The notes below the pieces were generated by a model. The model was not told the origin of the DNA. It ran no database searches and saw only the letters and a list, made by a program, of their open reading frames with translations. Below, piece after piece: positions 27,615 to 42,289 of a stretch of DNA of 64,000 bases; the stretch's first letter is position 1; every line of letters starts with the position of its first letter. The DNA comes from Doris montereyensis (Eukaryota > Mollusca > Gastropoda > Nudibranchia > Dorididae): assembly GCA_037039925.1 (NCBI GenBank), contig JAXRKP010000344.1, forward strand, positions 191,021-255,020, read 5' to 3'. The position numbers were made by a program, and so were the translations under genes.

Positions 27615-27622
27615 TAACATGA

Positions 27623-27850
27623 AGGTAATATGAAAGCCCCATAGGAACAAAGGCCAGACAAATACAAGGAGTAAACAGGAAAAAATCCTGGCCACCATGA
27701 GGATTGAATCTGCGACCACTGCGTCGGCCAGGATTTTTTTTCTGTCTATTCCTTGTATTTGTCTCGTCTTTGTTCATATGGGGCTTTCATATTATCTTGT
27801 GTCATTACCTTCACTTTCGACATGCCCCTTGCCTCACTGTTTGTCTTTAT
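27623..27850 (+). mobile_element. Second hairpin SINE copy, 13 bp target duplication
   Basis: CATTGTAACATGA flanks both sides (27610-27622, 27851-27863). Its tail is CTTTCATATTATCTTGTGTC followed by ATTACCTTCACTTTCGACATG, as in the 12.2 kb copy. The two arms (GGAACAAAGGCCAGACAAAT and its inverse) pair over about 70 bases up to GGCCAGGAT. The arm junction differs from that of the first copy. Confidence 0.72.
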
Positions 27851-28499
27851 CATTGTAACATGATGACTCTTAGGAAGGAAAAATAAAAACGCTGATATTT
27901 ACAACAGATTACAAATACACGACCACAAAACTTTCATGCAAATCTGCTGGTCATATCACAATCGCCATTTCACCAGACTCAGATTTAGATTTCTTTGCAA
28001 AAGACTTGCCGTCTTTCTTCAATCAGAATAATAACTATTATAAAGAGCAGAATAACAAGAAGGAATAAGAAGTGAAAAAAGATAAGATTAGATGTAGTTA
28101 AAAAGTTGACTATAAATACAATCGCTACCGCTAGCGTCACGGGTCCGTTCTCTTGTCTTTCCACGATGATGTCTGTAAAACATGTAACGGTAAAAGATAA
28201 AGAAAAGAAAAGGAAAGGAAATGATTTACAATTACAATGCAACGGAGACGAAGATAAAGCATCAAAAGATGACAGAGACTGTGATGGAGAAATTGATGAC
28301 AAAGCGGAGATGTAGTATTGAAGAGATCAGCCATGAATCCGAAGTGTTGTTGACAGAGCCAAAGCATCCATATTGAGTTTGTAGACAAGGAAAGGAGGGA
28401 GGGGGTATTATGTAAGTCAATGACGTTATATACTTGAAATCACCACATACAGTAAAGAGTGTGTTTCACGGAAGCGAACCAAAATCTCTCATTAGCAGC

Positions 28500-28785
<286 letters not shown>

Positions 28786-29331
28786 TCTCGTCTCTGCCTT
28801 GTTTCTCTATCGATTAATCTATCTTCATATATGTATCTGTATTCAGGTTGTATACACGTAGATGTCTGCGTGTCTATATTTCATCTCTATGGTACATTAC
28901 ACATAAAAAAAAAAGAAGAAGATTGATCTTCAGCTTCCTTTCTCAACGCCCTCCTCTCCCTCAGTCACTCCTCCCCCCTTCATCACAGGCGCAAAACAGA
29001 GACAGTAACTCGGTAACAGTAACCCAAGCCAATAATTTCGTCCAACCACACGGTGCTGTATGACATGTATCGCCCGCGCTCTACTAGTATTGATTCGCGG
29101 CATTGCAATACTGTTGTCTTCGTTGAAGCTAGTGTTTTTGTCAGAGCTGTTAAGTCTAGTGTTTTCGTTCCCTTGGTTTGCCTCGTCGGCTGAAGGTATT
29201 AGGATGCTTCGGTTTCTCTGCAGCATTTATTGTCACATGGTTCCCCCGACACTCACCCCTGCGTCAAGGCGTCATTTGCTTGCTTGTTGTAGTACGTGCT
29301 GGAAGCGCTCATCTTGTGTCCTCTTCTTAAC

Positions 29332-29492
<161 letters not shown>

Positions 29493-29936
29493 CGGTCGCT
29501 CAGTTTATTATTATATCATGTGCATAGCTGCCAACCGGTACGTAAACATAACGTATTTAGAACGTTGTTTTTGTTGGGTTTTATATGCCTTTGAGTACGA
29601 TTGTAAGTCTATATTTACTTTGAAAAGTATGTGGATACGAGTGTTAATTTTATGTTTCTTTGAATGAAACTCGAAGTTAGCGGCACAGACTCAAGAGAGA
29701 TGAGGATGATGAAGTACGGATACGGCATTACAGTACCGTCAAATTTAGCCCGAAAGGATAGTGATTGAGAGCTTTTTTCTTAACTACCGTAAAGGGGTTA
29801 ATTACAGTTAATTTATCATAATACGAAGGAACTTTGAGACTTCGATAACTTGGAAAGCATCAGCTAGTGCTAACTGGCATTTTTTGAAATTTCAGATAAG
29901 TTGTTTACTCTCTTCCCTTATTGCATCGATAAATTT

Positions 29937-30128
29937 GTAATTTATATACATTTTGCACCTTCAGTGTAAATTTTTGCCGTGATTGATGCTTCCTTTCATT
30001 CAGTCTGTATCATTTCTTCTTTCTAGACCCAGTGAGATATAGATCTAGTCTTATATTTATCCTATTTTTTCGGTCTTGTTTCCCATATTCACACGTCTCT
30101 CTCTCCCTTTCTTTCTTCCCTGCCTTTT

Positions 30129-30225
<97 letters not shown>

Positions 30226-30568
30226 TCTTTCTCTTTCTCTCTCTCTCCTTCTCTCTCTCTCTCTATCTATTTCTTTTTCTCTCTATCTTCACCTTTTATT
30301 ACTTACTTATTTTCATATTTTTATTTCATTCTAGATCTGAACCTTCCACTCTCGCTCATTCTTCACACCCCCCTCTGCTACGTTTCTTATCATCACTATC
30401 TTTTTTCTTTCTTTCTTTCTCCTTTATGCTTTTCTTCTGACATCACATTGTGTGATGCCTGAGGTAGTACTTAGATCTAGATTCTAGATATTTCTCGTTT
30501 ATTGTCTGACGAAGGGTTATACCCGTCTTTATTCGTGGAGTTGTCACTTATTGTCATACTTTGCCAGT
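29937..30568. mobile_element. Inverted copy of the 14.2 kb fold-back element with expanded (CT)n
   Basis: The sequence is the reverse complement of the 14.2 kb element from CACCTTCAGTGTAAATTTTT, through TTCTAGACCCAGTGAGATAT, to GTCTGACGAAGGGTTATACC and GGAGTTGTCACTTATTGTCA. The internal dinucleotide tract has grown to about 85 bp of pure (CT)n (30,133-30,217) plus impure flanks. The second inverted end is absent. Confidence 0.75.
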
Positions 30569-31467
30569 TAATTTACCTATGGTTTCTGAATATTCCGGGC
30601 CGCTGTGCAAGTTAGGGTTAGTTTGAGCTCACAGATTCTATTTTTCGAGTTGAACAGGTTGGCAGCTCTATGTTTGTGAATGACATTTTAAAATTTTTAT
30701 TTCTGTGTTGAGTTTGATTCCAACTCTCAGTTTACATTGCGCTTGGTGGTCATTCTCTGGCCTTGTGTCGTGCACTTAATAAGTTCGGATGCGTTGGAGT
30801 TGGGACTCGATAGGATATAATATACTTAGACTAATGGTGGTCGTTTTATATTGAAATGGGTAAGGTGTTTAAGAAAATGCATGGAATGTCATTGATGATG
30901 TAGTGGTGGTAGTGTTGTTTTGAAACGGTTACGGTATTTAAGAAAATGATATCATTGATGACGACATAATTGTTGTTTAAAGCCACATACCATTTCATTT
31001 TGAAATTAGCATAATTTGGGGTTGTTATTTACTGAAAGATGTTTCTGTCTTCAGAAGGGGAGAGCAGCATTTTCCCCGAATATTGTGAAATCGATTGTGT
31101 AAAAATAGAGTACAGCACAGGTGCAAAGGAAAACATATCTCTCAAAAGAAGAATGAACTTTGCTTCTCTGTTTTAAGGTCTTAAAAATTCTCGCTGAGTA
31201 TCTTTTTAATTTAAATTTAACCCTTGCTCATAGGAATATTTAGCATATAATGTTTTATAGAAAGATAATATTAATCTTCAGTATTTCGTTTTTCATTCCT
31301 TAACATACGACTTACATTTACTTGTTGGAAATTCCTTGGCATAATAGTCTTTCTGTCTCCCAGCTGTAATTATAGACACGTTATTGTCACTAGGCTTCAG
31401 TGTATGTATAAGACACATCTTCCCTACCACTTGCATAGCACACACTTCAGGAAGGGAAAGTCAAAAC
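30569..31467. other. Intron 2, nothing recognised
   Basis: AT-rich sequence without repeats or coding blocks that I can identify. Confidence 0.5.
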
Positions 31468-31785
31468 TTAGTATCGAAGATCATTTTTGCGCATGCCAAT
31501 GAAAAGTAAAGTTCTTTCAAGGCCGTTACAGCCCATAGAGCCGGCGTTTATCCCGATTTCGATAGCGCGGCGGAACAGGTGAGAATAATCAGACGCTAGT
31601 CTGACACAGGTTTTTACTCCCAAGCTAGTGCTTATACCCACTTGGCACATGCGTTGAGTGGGGAATATGCCTACTAAGTGTCTTTCCCAAGGAACACGTC
31701 GGACCTGGCCTTGTCGGGATTCGAACCCGGGATCTCATGATCCCCAGTCCGGCAGCCTAACTGCTTGGCCACTGGCGCCAGGTTG
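31468..31785 (-). mobile_element. tRNA-derived SINE (family C)
   Basis: The minus strand begins GGCGCCAGTGGCCAAGCAGT, then has a B box GGTTCGAATCCCGAC and the motif CCTTGGGAAAGACACTTAGT, then a body rich in GC. This is the layout of tRNA-derived SINEs. It is too rearranged after the B box to be a functional tRNA. Confidence 0.7.
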
Positions 31786-32538
31786 CCTGTCAGTGAGCTT
31801 GGTAAAAAATCACGTGCAGTCTTATTAAAAATGTGAACGTTCGATGGTTGTAAATGTATCACCAGCAGCTGACGTAAGAATTAGTGGAAAACAGCGTCAT
31901 TAGAGGTGTAACATGTATTTGCTTTTCAGAATATCAGTTTGTGAGCAGACATATTATCGGGCAGGAACACTAGACTTTCTTGAGTGACGGCTTTATCATT
32001 TAAAAGTAGTGACATGAATACAGTTTCTTTTTTTCCATTACTGAAATTAAAGGAACTCTCTTTCATGAGTAGTGTATAAAAATGATATATAAAGAGCACT
32101 TGTTAATTATTTATCATGTATGCTTCTGTTGTTTTTCAAAAATCCATGAACAAAATACAAATTCTTAAGGAGTAAAGAAAAACACAACTTCTGCCGATAG
32201 AGTATAAAAAGAGAGGTTCAAGGGGAGTCTAATTTTTCAGAAGGGGACAATTGTAAAGAGCAGTTTTTGAGAATTTGGATCTCACTTCTGGTTGTTAATG
32301 GATACACATTTTACCGATTATCTTTAAACAGTGTCCCAAGAGATATAATAGGGATACTGAACACCTTCACCTGCTGTTTCACGCAATGCCTCTATGGTAT
32401 AAAGAACTGCTCAGTGAAACTGCTTTCCTCTCATTTCAATTTAAGCCACTATTGATTTGTAGTGTCACTGGGTTGCCTAATGTTATGGCTCTTAGCGTGA
32501 AAGTTGAGTCACACTAATGTCCACCCCCACTCCTCCCT

Positions 32539-32539
<1 letters not shown>

Positions 32540-32618
<79 letters not shown>

Positions 32619-32650
32619 CCTTCCCCCTCCCTCTTTCTCTCCCTCTCTCT
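32540..32650. repeat. (CT)n microsatellite
   Basis: About 78 bp of pure CT followed by CCCT-type variants. Confidence 0.95.
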
Positions 32651-32831
32651 CACTCACATACTCAACATACACAAACACACAGCGTACTTCTCTCCCACTT
32701 TACTTTGATTGTCTTCTACGTCTTCAACCTCCTCGCTGGTTTTCTATTCTCTGTTTCTCTTTTAAAATCGTACGAAATCACAGGCCACCTGTGGCGGGCA
32801 GGGTCTGGATCTAGAATAAGATTCTGCAACT

Positions 32832-33063
32832 ATACTGTTAACAAAAGAAACACATCGTATGATTTCTACGTAACTTAAAATCCTTTCTACGGCTTACCGC
32901 TCCTTTGTTATTGTGAATGAGTTCTTTCCAGCCGATTTTTTAAAAACTGTCATGCTATTGCAGTCAATAAATCATGGTATGAAGATCTCATTTCCCGTGA
33001 TTTTATAATGTTTGCACTTTTCGTTTTTGAGATGTGACAAGCGTTTCTTTTGTCGAACAGTAT
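32832..33063 (+). mobile_element. Short inverted-repeat element (family E), copy 2
   Basis: It runs from ACTGTTAACAAAAGAAACAC to GCGTTTCTTTTGTCGAACAG and has the family core ATTGCAGTCAATAAATCATG and the TTCTACGTAACTTAAAATCC block. Confidence 0.6.
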
Positions 33064-35660
<2,597 letters not shown>

Positions 35661-36023
35661 TGGCTTTCCACTGTAGATTCAGGTAATTAAGTTAATTAAT
35701 AATATTTCATAATAATAATAATAATATATCATGTTTACCTCTGTTATAATGTTACAATCATTTTTGCCTACTAAGTATTATTATGTCTGCATGAAGAAAA
35801 AGGAGAGAGAAAGAGAGAGTGTGTGTGTTTGTGTGAGAATGATAGTATTACATATTCTGATTGGATGTTTATATTGGTGACTGGTCATGGAAAATGGTAG
35901 CTACTAAGAAACGTGTTGCGCGTGGCTCAACATTAACCTCTGCACATGAGTGATAATGTTTTCATTTCATGTCACTTATATCTCTTCCTTCTGTCATTGT
36001 CATTTGTATTGATCTTTCAACAG

Positions 36024-36193
36024 ATTGCATGTGTACAAAGAACACATCCTGTATGGATGATGATGCTCGGACTTGCTGTCATGAATATTGCCTTGGTGGT
36101 TGTACAAAACCATATGCTGATAGTTGTTTTGCTTGTAAAGGGGTAGTCTATGATGGCAAGTGCCAGCTAGTGTGCCCCACTGGCACCTACAAG
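36024..36193 (+). CDS. INSR: Insulin receptor exon 3: furin-like Cys-rich region, first part
   Basis: The exon has 56 codons, 11 of them cysteine, with CCHEYCLGGC, CFACKGVVYDGKC and LVCPTGTY. It matches the human CCHSECLGNC ... CVACRNFYLDGRC ... CPPPYY run. The acceptor is caacag|AT; it completes an Asn codon with the single base left by exon 2, so the phase agrees. The donor is AAG|GTGAGT, phase 0. Exon 4 needs a phase 1 partner, so one base is unaccounted for at this junction. Confidence 0.93.
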
Positions 36194-36276
36194 GTGAGTG
36201 TAACGCAACTTTCATATTCAGTACTCTCTGCATGGGTCAAGAAATGAAGATAGTTTGCATTTCAACTATTTCACAG

Positions 36277-36279
<3 letters not shown>

Positions 36280-36316
<37 letters not shown>

Positions 36317-36358
36317 CAGTGAATGTTGCAAACCGACAGTGAATGTTGCAAACCGTGT
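36280..36358. repeat. (AT)n followed by a 22 bp tandem duplication
   Basis: About 34 bp of AT, then CGACAGTGAATGTTGCAAAC twice in tandem. Confidence 0.9.
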
Positions 36359-36416
36359 CAGTCTAAAATAAGTAACGCTTTTTACCCCGTTGTTTTTACA
36401 TTAGGAAGCCTCTTTC

Positions 36417-36876
36417 CGGACTGTAGACAGGTAAGCACCTGTACAGGAATTGGACGATCCCGTCCTTCGCGAGCCTCCTGCTGCCTTACAAGCGGGTCTT
36501 GGCTGACCAAAAACTAAGGGAGTTAACCTGACAAAAAACTACCTTCTGCTGCCTTGCAGGCTGGTCTTGGTTGACCAAAGGCTAAGGGAGTTAAGCCTGA
36601 CAGAAAATAACAACCTGCTGCCTAGTAGGCTGGTCTTGGGCGACAAAGGCTTAGGGAGTTAACTCTGATAAAAATTAACAAGGCCTGGTAGTGGGGCCTT
36701 AAGCTGGCAGCCCCACCATCTACCCTAGGGTACAGTGGGCCAATCACCTGCTTACCCAAAATCAACTGATTCAGAGAAATAAATACGATTAATCCCAGCT
36801 TGACCTTCCGAGGACGAACATAGAAATGTACACGGACTGATTTTTGGAACAGGGAATATTAGGGCAATAAATGGAA
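36417..36876 (+). mobile_element. 5'-end-only fragment of the same non-LTR element
   Basis: This begins at the same point as the 53.8 kb copy (CGGACTGTAGACAGGTAAGC against CGGGCAGTAGACAGGTAGGC). It has three 5'UTR repeat units and the same conserved block after them (CTACCCTAGGGTACAGTGGG), and stops just after the first endonuclease codons (GGGCAATAAATGGAAGA). LINEs usually lose their 5' ends, so a 3'-truncated piece is odd. It sits in the intron between exons 3 and 4. Confidence 0.75.
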
Positions 36877-37329
36877 GATAAAGATAAAATGATGAGATAA
36901 AGTTCTGTATCATGTCCTAGGGTTAAGGCCTTAACCCAACATGACTTAGTAACACAAACTATGTCATTTGTGTATATGAGGATGGATACTAATGGAATTA
37001 AGGATGAAAAATTAACAAAATTATCAAGAATTATGTCCGTTGCTGCAAATGACTTCATTTCTTGAAATTACCTTATGATCACATTGACACAAAGACACTG
37101 GATTTTTTATTTAATTATTGTGTCAGTGTCAAAATTCAATGATTCTTCTAGGTGTTGCACATAGGTTATTTATAATTGTACTTGACGACACCTGTTTGCA
37201 ATTCTGATTTAGTAGACGTTCAGTATTCGTTTGTTTAAAAAATATTTTCACTCTTTTTCTCACAACTATGAATTTTCCTTCCTTTTTCCCCTTTTCCATT
37301 TTCTGGGAATATGTTTTCCCATCCTACAG

Positions 37330-37527
37330 TTTGCAAAAGGAGATGCCTGACAGACGTAGAGTGCTTGAACCTGAGGAACAGGACTGACAATGTAGACGGA
37401 AAGAAGTCAATGCTGTTACAGGAACAAAAAAAGTGCGTCATGAGCTGTCCCAAGGGTTACACAGTTGCCAAAAAGGGAAAACTCAAAGATATGGAATGCG
37501 TCAAGTGTGACGGCTTTTGTCCCAAAG
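37330..37527 (+). CDS. INSR: Insulin receptor exon 4: furin-like Cys-rich region, second part
   Basis: The exon reads VCKRRCLTDVEC ... KKCVMSCPKGY ... CVKCDGFCPKG, with eight cysteines. It matches the end of the human Cys-rich region (KCIPECPSGY ... CTPCLGPCPK). The acceptor tcctacag is preceded by a long T/C tract. The donor is G|GTAAAA, followed 14 bases later by a (TTTTC)n array. The frame is open throughout and leaves in phase 1, which suits exon 5. Confidence 0.93.
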
Positions 37528-37540
37528 GTAAAAATCCTTC

Positions 37541-37668
37541 TTTTCTTTTCTTTTCTTTTCTTTTCTTTTCTTTTCTTTTCTTTTCTTTTTCTTTTCTTTT
37601 TTTTCTTTTCTTTTCTTTTCTTTTCTTTTCTTTTCTTTTCTTTTCTTTTCTTCTTTTCTTTTCTTTTC
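37541..37668. repeat. (TTTTC)n array just after the exon 4 donor
   Basis: About 25 units of TTTTC with small length variants, starting 14 bases after the donor. It is pure pyrimidine on the sense strand. Confidence 0.95.
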
Positions 37669-39289
37669 TCATGTCCTGTCCTGTTGGGGTGGAGTGGTGA
37701 TCCACATGTCTACTTTTTACAACAGGGGTTGTTGGACTTTACTAATCATATTGCCAGGGGAGGGGGGGGGGGGGGGGGGTCCTGAAGTGTAAATGTTCCT
37801 ATCAATGGTGTGCTGAGTTTAAATATGTTGGGTTGTGTTGTTTTTTTTAATGCAGTGGCCATCTTGGATTTTGCCCCAAAATTTCACCAAGTTCGATATC
37901 GATAGGCTTCTACATTTTTCGACAGATTTCTTCAAACTTGGCAGATACCTTATTTGATACAATATCTAAATTTGTTCAAATCGGATTTTTGTTTTATTAG
38001 TAAGTTTTGAAAATAGCGTAAGAACAACATAAAAATGTTGTACAAAAATTAAAGTTTTACAAAACTATAACACATATAAAAAAACCCATCTGATCATTCA
38101 TACCAGATTTCATAAAGATACGTTGAGAAATAAAAAAATAGATAAGAAATAATGACCTAAAAATGACATTTTGAGAAAATCTTACTTTTTCTTTTTTTTG
38201 TTATTCGGATAAAAAATTTCTCTCATAAACCCAAGAAAAGACTAGAATAATACTTTGACACGTCATAAAACCTTGAGAGGATCTCGACTAATTCTTATCG
38301 GCTCTTATTTCAAGTGCACCAGCATTTTGAGATGGTGCCTTTTGATATTAGGTGCGCGTAATATGTCTGGTATTTTCCGGATGATCCAAGGCAATATTCA
38401 TAATAGATCATCAAACGAGTGTTTTTTTTTTTTGATAGCGTATATTGTGACAATCCAAATGAGTACCAATTTACATTACTTTAGACAATATTTCTGATTT
38501 TTATCGTATAATAGCTGTGTTGAAAGAAATTTGTATGAATTCAAAGAATCGATACAGGGCTTCTTTTATGATATCATTATGACAGGATTAAGCTGTTCTA
38601 TCCACTAGTCTGATAGACGAGATTTGTCCCATTTTCGGCAAAAATGGCATTCCCAGAACCCATATCGCTTCTTCCACTGTGTAGGTTTACTTTTGACGAT
38701 TATGGGATCGCCCTGGACACAACTTACTGGGTCCTGCTCATAATACTTGCTTACAAGTATGGGTTTTGCTCAGGCCCAGTGAGAGGATGAGAGGGGAAAA
38801 CGGACAGAAATATAATAAATTTATAAATAAGCTGAGAGCGAGAGGAGTTTGAGGTCAACTTGTCGACTTCGATAGATTATGATAATTACTTTATTGATCC
38901 AAAGAAGGAAATTAAATTCTGTTCCTCATAGAAAAGTTTAAAAATCATAATACACATTCATCATTAAAATTGCTAAACATCAATGCAATAATATAATAAA
39001 GCAGGAATATTAGTATGACAACTACATCACAGAAATGCGTAAGATATACAACCTTATTCGATGACTCCCCCTGTCCACACACACGCACACACACACACAC
39101 ACCGACACAGGGTGTCAGGTTTGAATTGTACATGCATCATCATCATGTGTTTCATGTGAGGCTAGCATCTCAATTCATTGTTATTCATTTCCTTTCTATT
39201 TTGAGATTTTGCATTTTTCTTTATTATTGAACATTCAATGATTTTATCTCAATCCTTCAATTCCTGTAATTTTTTTCCCATCTTCACAG
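37669..39289. other. Intron between exons 4 and 5
   Basis: A G-run at 37,762-37,779, a (CA)n at 39,077-39,101, otherwise AT-rich non-coding. Confidence 0.55.
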
Positions 39290-39388
39290 AGTGTAACAGT
39301 ACCATTGTGAATAGTATACAGGATGCTCAACGTCTTCAAGGTTGCAGCAAGATTATTGGCCCACTTATCATCCAAATTATGGGTGGAA
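39290..39388 (+). CDS. INSR: Insulin receptor exon 5: start of L2 domain
   Basis: This small exon encodes ECNSTIVNSIQDAQRLQGC, then the IIGPLIIQIMGG strand. It is the counterpart of human VC...IDSVTSAQELRGC and INGSLIINIRGG at the start of L2. The split codon G|AG at its acceptor (cttcacag) fits exon 4, and it leaves in phase 1 at A|GTAAGG. No frame defect is seen. Confidence 0.9.
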
Positions 39389-40314
39389 GTAAGGAAGTTC
39401 ATCACCTTTACCTTGATTTTCCCCTGTTACTTATTGCCATTTTCGTTATCATTATCATAAATCGTCACCATCACCACCACCACCACCATTAGTATTACAG
39501 CCGTCTTTTTTGTTTACTTAATTCAAAATGAATTCATTTCACATATTTTTATCATATATTTTGTATCTGTTTGCACATTTTAGTGAAACTAAATTTGAAT
39601 CATCCAGAGACATCCTTGAAATCTTTGCTGTTATAGATTCTTTCCATTAAGATGCGTAAACATAAACGGACAGAACTATCCACCTTATCTTATAGTTTAA
39701 GTATGTACATAATAAATACATTTGAATCATTTTTTGAAACGTATGATTTAAGTTTCACCCTCATTGAGATTTTCCACATTGAAACCTAAATGACTTACTT
39801 ACAGTTATCAATAAAACCAGACCTATAACTAATTGGCATAGGAAGATATGAGCTGTTGAAAAGTGTTGTGATTTGCACAGGATTTACTTTGTATCGTCCA
39901 TCTCCGACAGTACCAGGTGTCAATTCATCTACCTTGACCAGGGGGTGGGTTTTACCACAAAATCTCCAGAAAACTTTTCAACCCATGACCTTGGACCACC
40001 ATGTCCTTAATTTCATTAAATAATAGATTCTAGGTTTAAAACCATGGCAATATGGTAATATGGCTAAACTGTATACTGCGGTACCATGAGAACCCCTTTC
40101 CGGTCCTAGGTCTAAAATGGCAGAACTGCCACTTTTAAAAGATGCAAATGGTGTTTACCTTGAATTAAACTGCAAGCTTGTGTCTATCTTTAAACTTTCA
40201 TCTTGTTCTGCACTATCATTGTTTTTTATTTTCATGTTTAGCATTTTATTTATTGTCCTTGTCAAATAGGGTTTCATTTTATGACTTAAATTTTGATTCT
40301 TCATGTTCATTCAG

Positions 40315-40460
40315 GCAATGTTGCGGAGGAATTAGGGAATAATCTGGGAGACATCAGGGAAGTGACAGGGTTTATCAACATCCGTCAGTCATATGCTCTG
40401 CTGAATTTGCATTTTTCAAGAGCTTGGAAATCATAGAGGAGAGCAATTAGCCCACCAAGG
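40315..40460 (+). CDS. INSR: Insulin receptor exon 6: L2 domain, frame broken twice
   Basis: The exon carries NVAEELGNNLGDIREVTG and INIRQSYALLNLHF, matching human LAAELEANLGLIEEISG and KIRRSYALVSLSF. After that the open frame shifts. Residues KSLEIIE continue only if the T-run 40412-40416 is one base longer, and QLAHQG resumes only if a G is added to the GG at 40438-40439. Without these the exon hits a TAG. Donor GG|GTAAGT is good. Both defects are one-base losses in homopolymers. Confidence 0.88.
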
Positions 40461-41048
40461 GTAAGTATCATATAAAAGTTTCCTGACACTGACAGAAATA
40501 AATCTGCAAGCCATCCAATGCTTGATGTTTTTGCCTCTGCTTGTGAACCCAGCTATCTTGTTAGTGTTATTACCTTGTGTAAGTCTGGTTGTGGATCACT
40601 ATTTTGATAACATAGTCATCACATATATTGTCCTTTAAACTGTGGCTTTGGAAATATATTTTGTTTTATGTCCGTCCATTTTGTAAGAAATCAAACATTT
40701 GTACGTTTATTTCTTTAAAAAAAACCCCAGAAAAAATTGAAGTAAGGCGGGGTTACATTGATAGAAATTAATTTTATGTGCATTCTTTCCTTAATTTGTT
40801 TACTCTTTCTGTAGCATTTTGTGACTTTTTTGTCCTATGTGTTTGCTTCTTTTCTTTCTCAGTACAAAGGGAAGGGTTCAAGAAAAGTAAATGACAGTTG
40901 TTAAGTGTCGTAACAAATATGCCATATTTTCAGTTTTATTTTTATTTCTACTTATTTGTGTTTTGTAACTATTGTTTTGGTTTCTTTTAGTGTATATTCA
41001 AGTTGTGATCAGCTGTGTCATATGATAATTTTCCATTGTTATTTTTAG

Positions 41049-41259
41049 AAACAGTCTTATTGTTATGGACAACAGTAACCTGCAAGAACTATTTCCGGAG
41101 GACAACATGAGAAAGATGAAGATAAAGAAAGGAAAAGTGTCCTTCCATAGCAACAGAAAACTCTGCAAATACAAAATAGATGAATTTGTTAGTCATTTGA
41201 ATCTCCCTGAGCCGACAGAACAAGATATTAGTCCCGTCACCAATGGTGACTTGAAATAT
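41049..41259 (+). CDS. INSR: Insulin receptor exon 7: end of L2 domain
   Basis: The frame reads NSLIVMDNSNLQELF, ... KKGKVSFHSNRKLC and ... VTNGDLKY. These match human YSFYALDNQNLRQLW, GKLFFHYNPKLC and ALKTNGDQ. The first base completes the Gly codon split from exon 6. The exon is open over 70 codons and leaves in phase 0 at TAT|GTGAGT. Exon 8 needs a phase 1 partner, so one base is missing at this junction. Confidence 0.9.
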
Positions 41260-41857
41260 GTGAGTAATAGGACCCTTTTATTTTTAGTTGTGTAAGAGGA
41301 ATGTGTTATTTTCATATACCCTAACCCAGAAGAGAAATGAAAATAGCATTGTCCATTATGTACTTGCCTTCCTTCATTTGATCAAATGTAGGGCTTCCTT
41401 TGACTTTCAGTATAAACATATTCGACATGTACCCAAATTTTAATCATCTTCCCATTACCATCCCCGAATTTGTCCAGTTTTAACTTTTATACATTCTAGG
41501 GAAATGGCTTGAACAAGCTGTTAATGAAGGTGTAATTTGTGTTCCATTTCAAGGTTTTGATCTCTTTTGCTGCTATAAGTTATTTGTTATGCTTTGCTAC
41601 TGTGATTTAATGCTCAATCATGGTCATCCCTGGGGTGAAATTTAGAAGATTGATATTGCATTGGTTTAATTTGAATCAATTATTTCGATTTTTAGGTTAA
41701 AATTTTTATAAAATATTACTCAAGATCAATTTTTTCAATATGTTATTTTTATTTGGTTCAGCCATTCACCAGAACTATACCCACCCCTAGTGAAAGCATG
41801 TTACGGTTAACTTCCGGTCATGTTCTATATCATGTGTCATTTCATATTTTATCGCAG

Positions 41858-41980
41858 GCATGAAACAAGAATTAAAGCTCGATGTAAGCATAATTCACCA
41901 TAATGCTGCTATTCTTGAGTGGGACAAAGACAAGGGAGATGAGCGCAATCTTTGACATACATGATTAACTACAAAGAAAT
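41858..41980 (+). CDS. INSR: Insulin receptor exon 8: FnIII-1, first part, one frame break
   Basis: The exon reads MKQELKLDVSII and AAILEWDKD, then in the next frame LTYMINYKE. This fits human [20 protein letters not shown] and LLGFMLFYKE. The two frames join if the T-run 41951-41953 is one base longer. The acceptor is atcgcag and the donor AT|GTAAGT. The Trp of the first FnIII strand pair is conserved. Confidence 0.82.
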
Positions 41981-42289
41981 GTAAGTAGGCAAATACTTCA
42001 CCAAGGCAGAGTAAGTCGTAGTCACATTTATTACAGAATGTTTTCAGTCACTCATCTGACTTGATGAATAAAAGTTGTCAGGGTTTGCTTTTTTATATAA
42101 AAGAGTTTAGATTAAGTAATCTATTGCTGAAATGAAACAATAGTGAGTGGTTAAGTCCAATATTTGGTTAGCATAATAAAAGTCTATAGATAAACATTGA
42201 TGAAAATGTATAGAGGTAGTAGATGGTTTATAATTTTGCCATGATTGCTATCAGCAAATATAATCAGTGTTTGTAATTAGTCTTGAAGT

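Larger units (their letters stand above)
39389..41857. other. Introns around exons 6 and 7
   Basis: Non-coding between the exons. A short CAC repeat lies at 39,465-39,488. Confidence 0.55.

Noticed and set aside
31700..31785. tRNA gene candidates in the 12.3, 21.2 and 31.7 kb segments
   Set aside because: A and B boxes are recognisable but no cloverleaf with matching acceptor stems could be drawn, and non-tRNA bodies follow; they are SINE heads.
36405..36430. Possible 26 bp microexon between exons 3 and 4 (TTAG acceptor, CAG|GTAAGC donor)
   Set aside because: The same sequence starts the LINE 5'UTR at 53.82 kb, and its length does not fix the phase.
39460..39492. His-rich end of an 84-codon frame continuing from exon 5
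   Set aside because: It is intron read-through beyond the A|GTAAGG donor into a CAC repeat.
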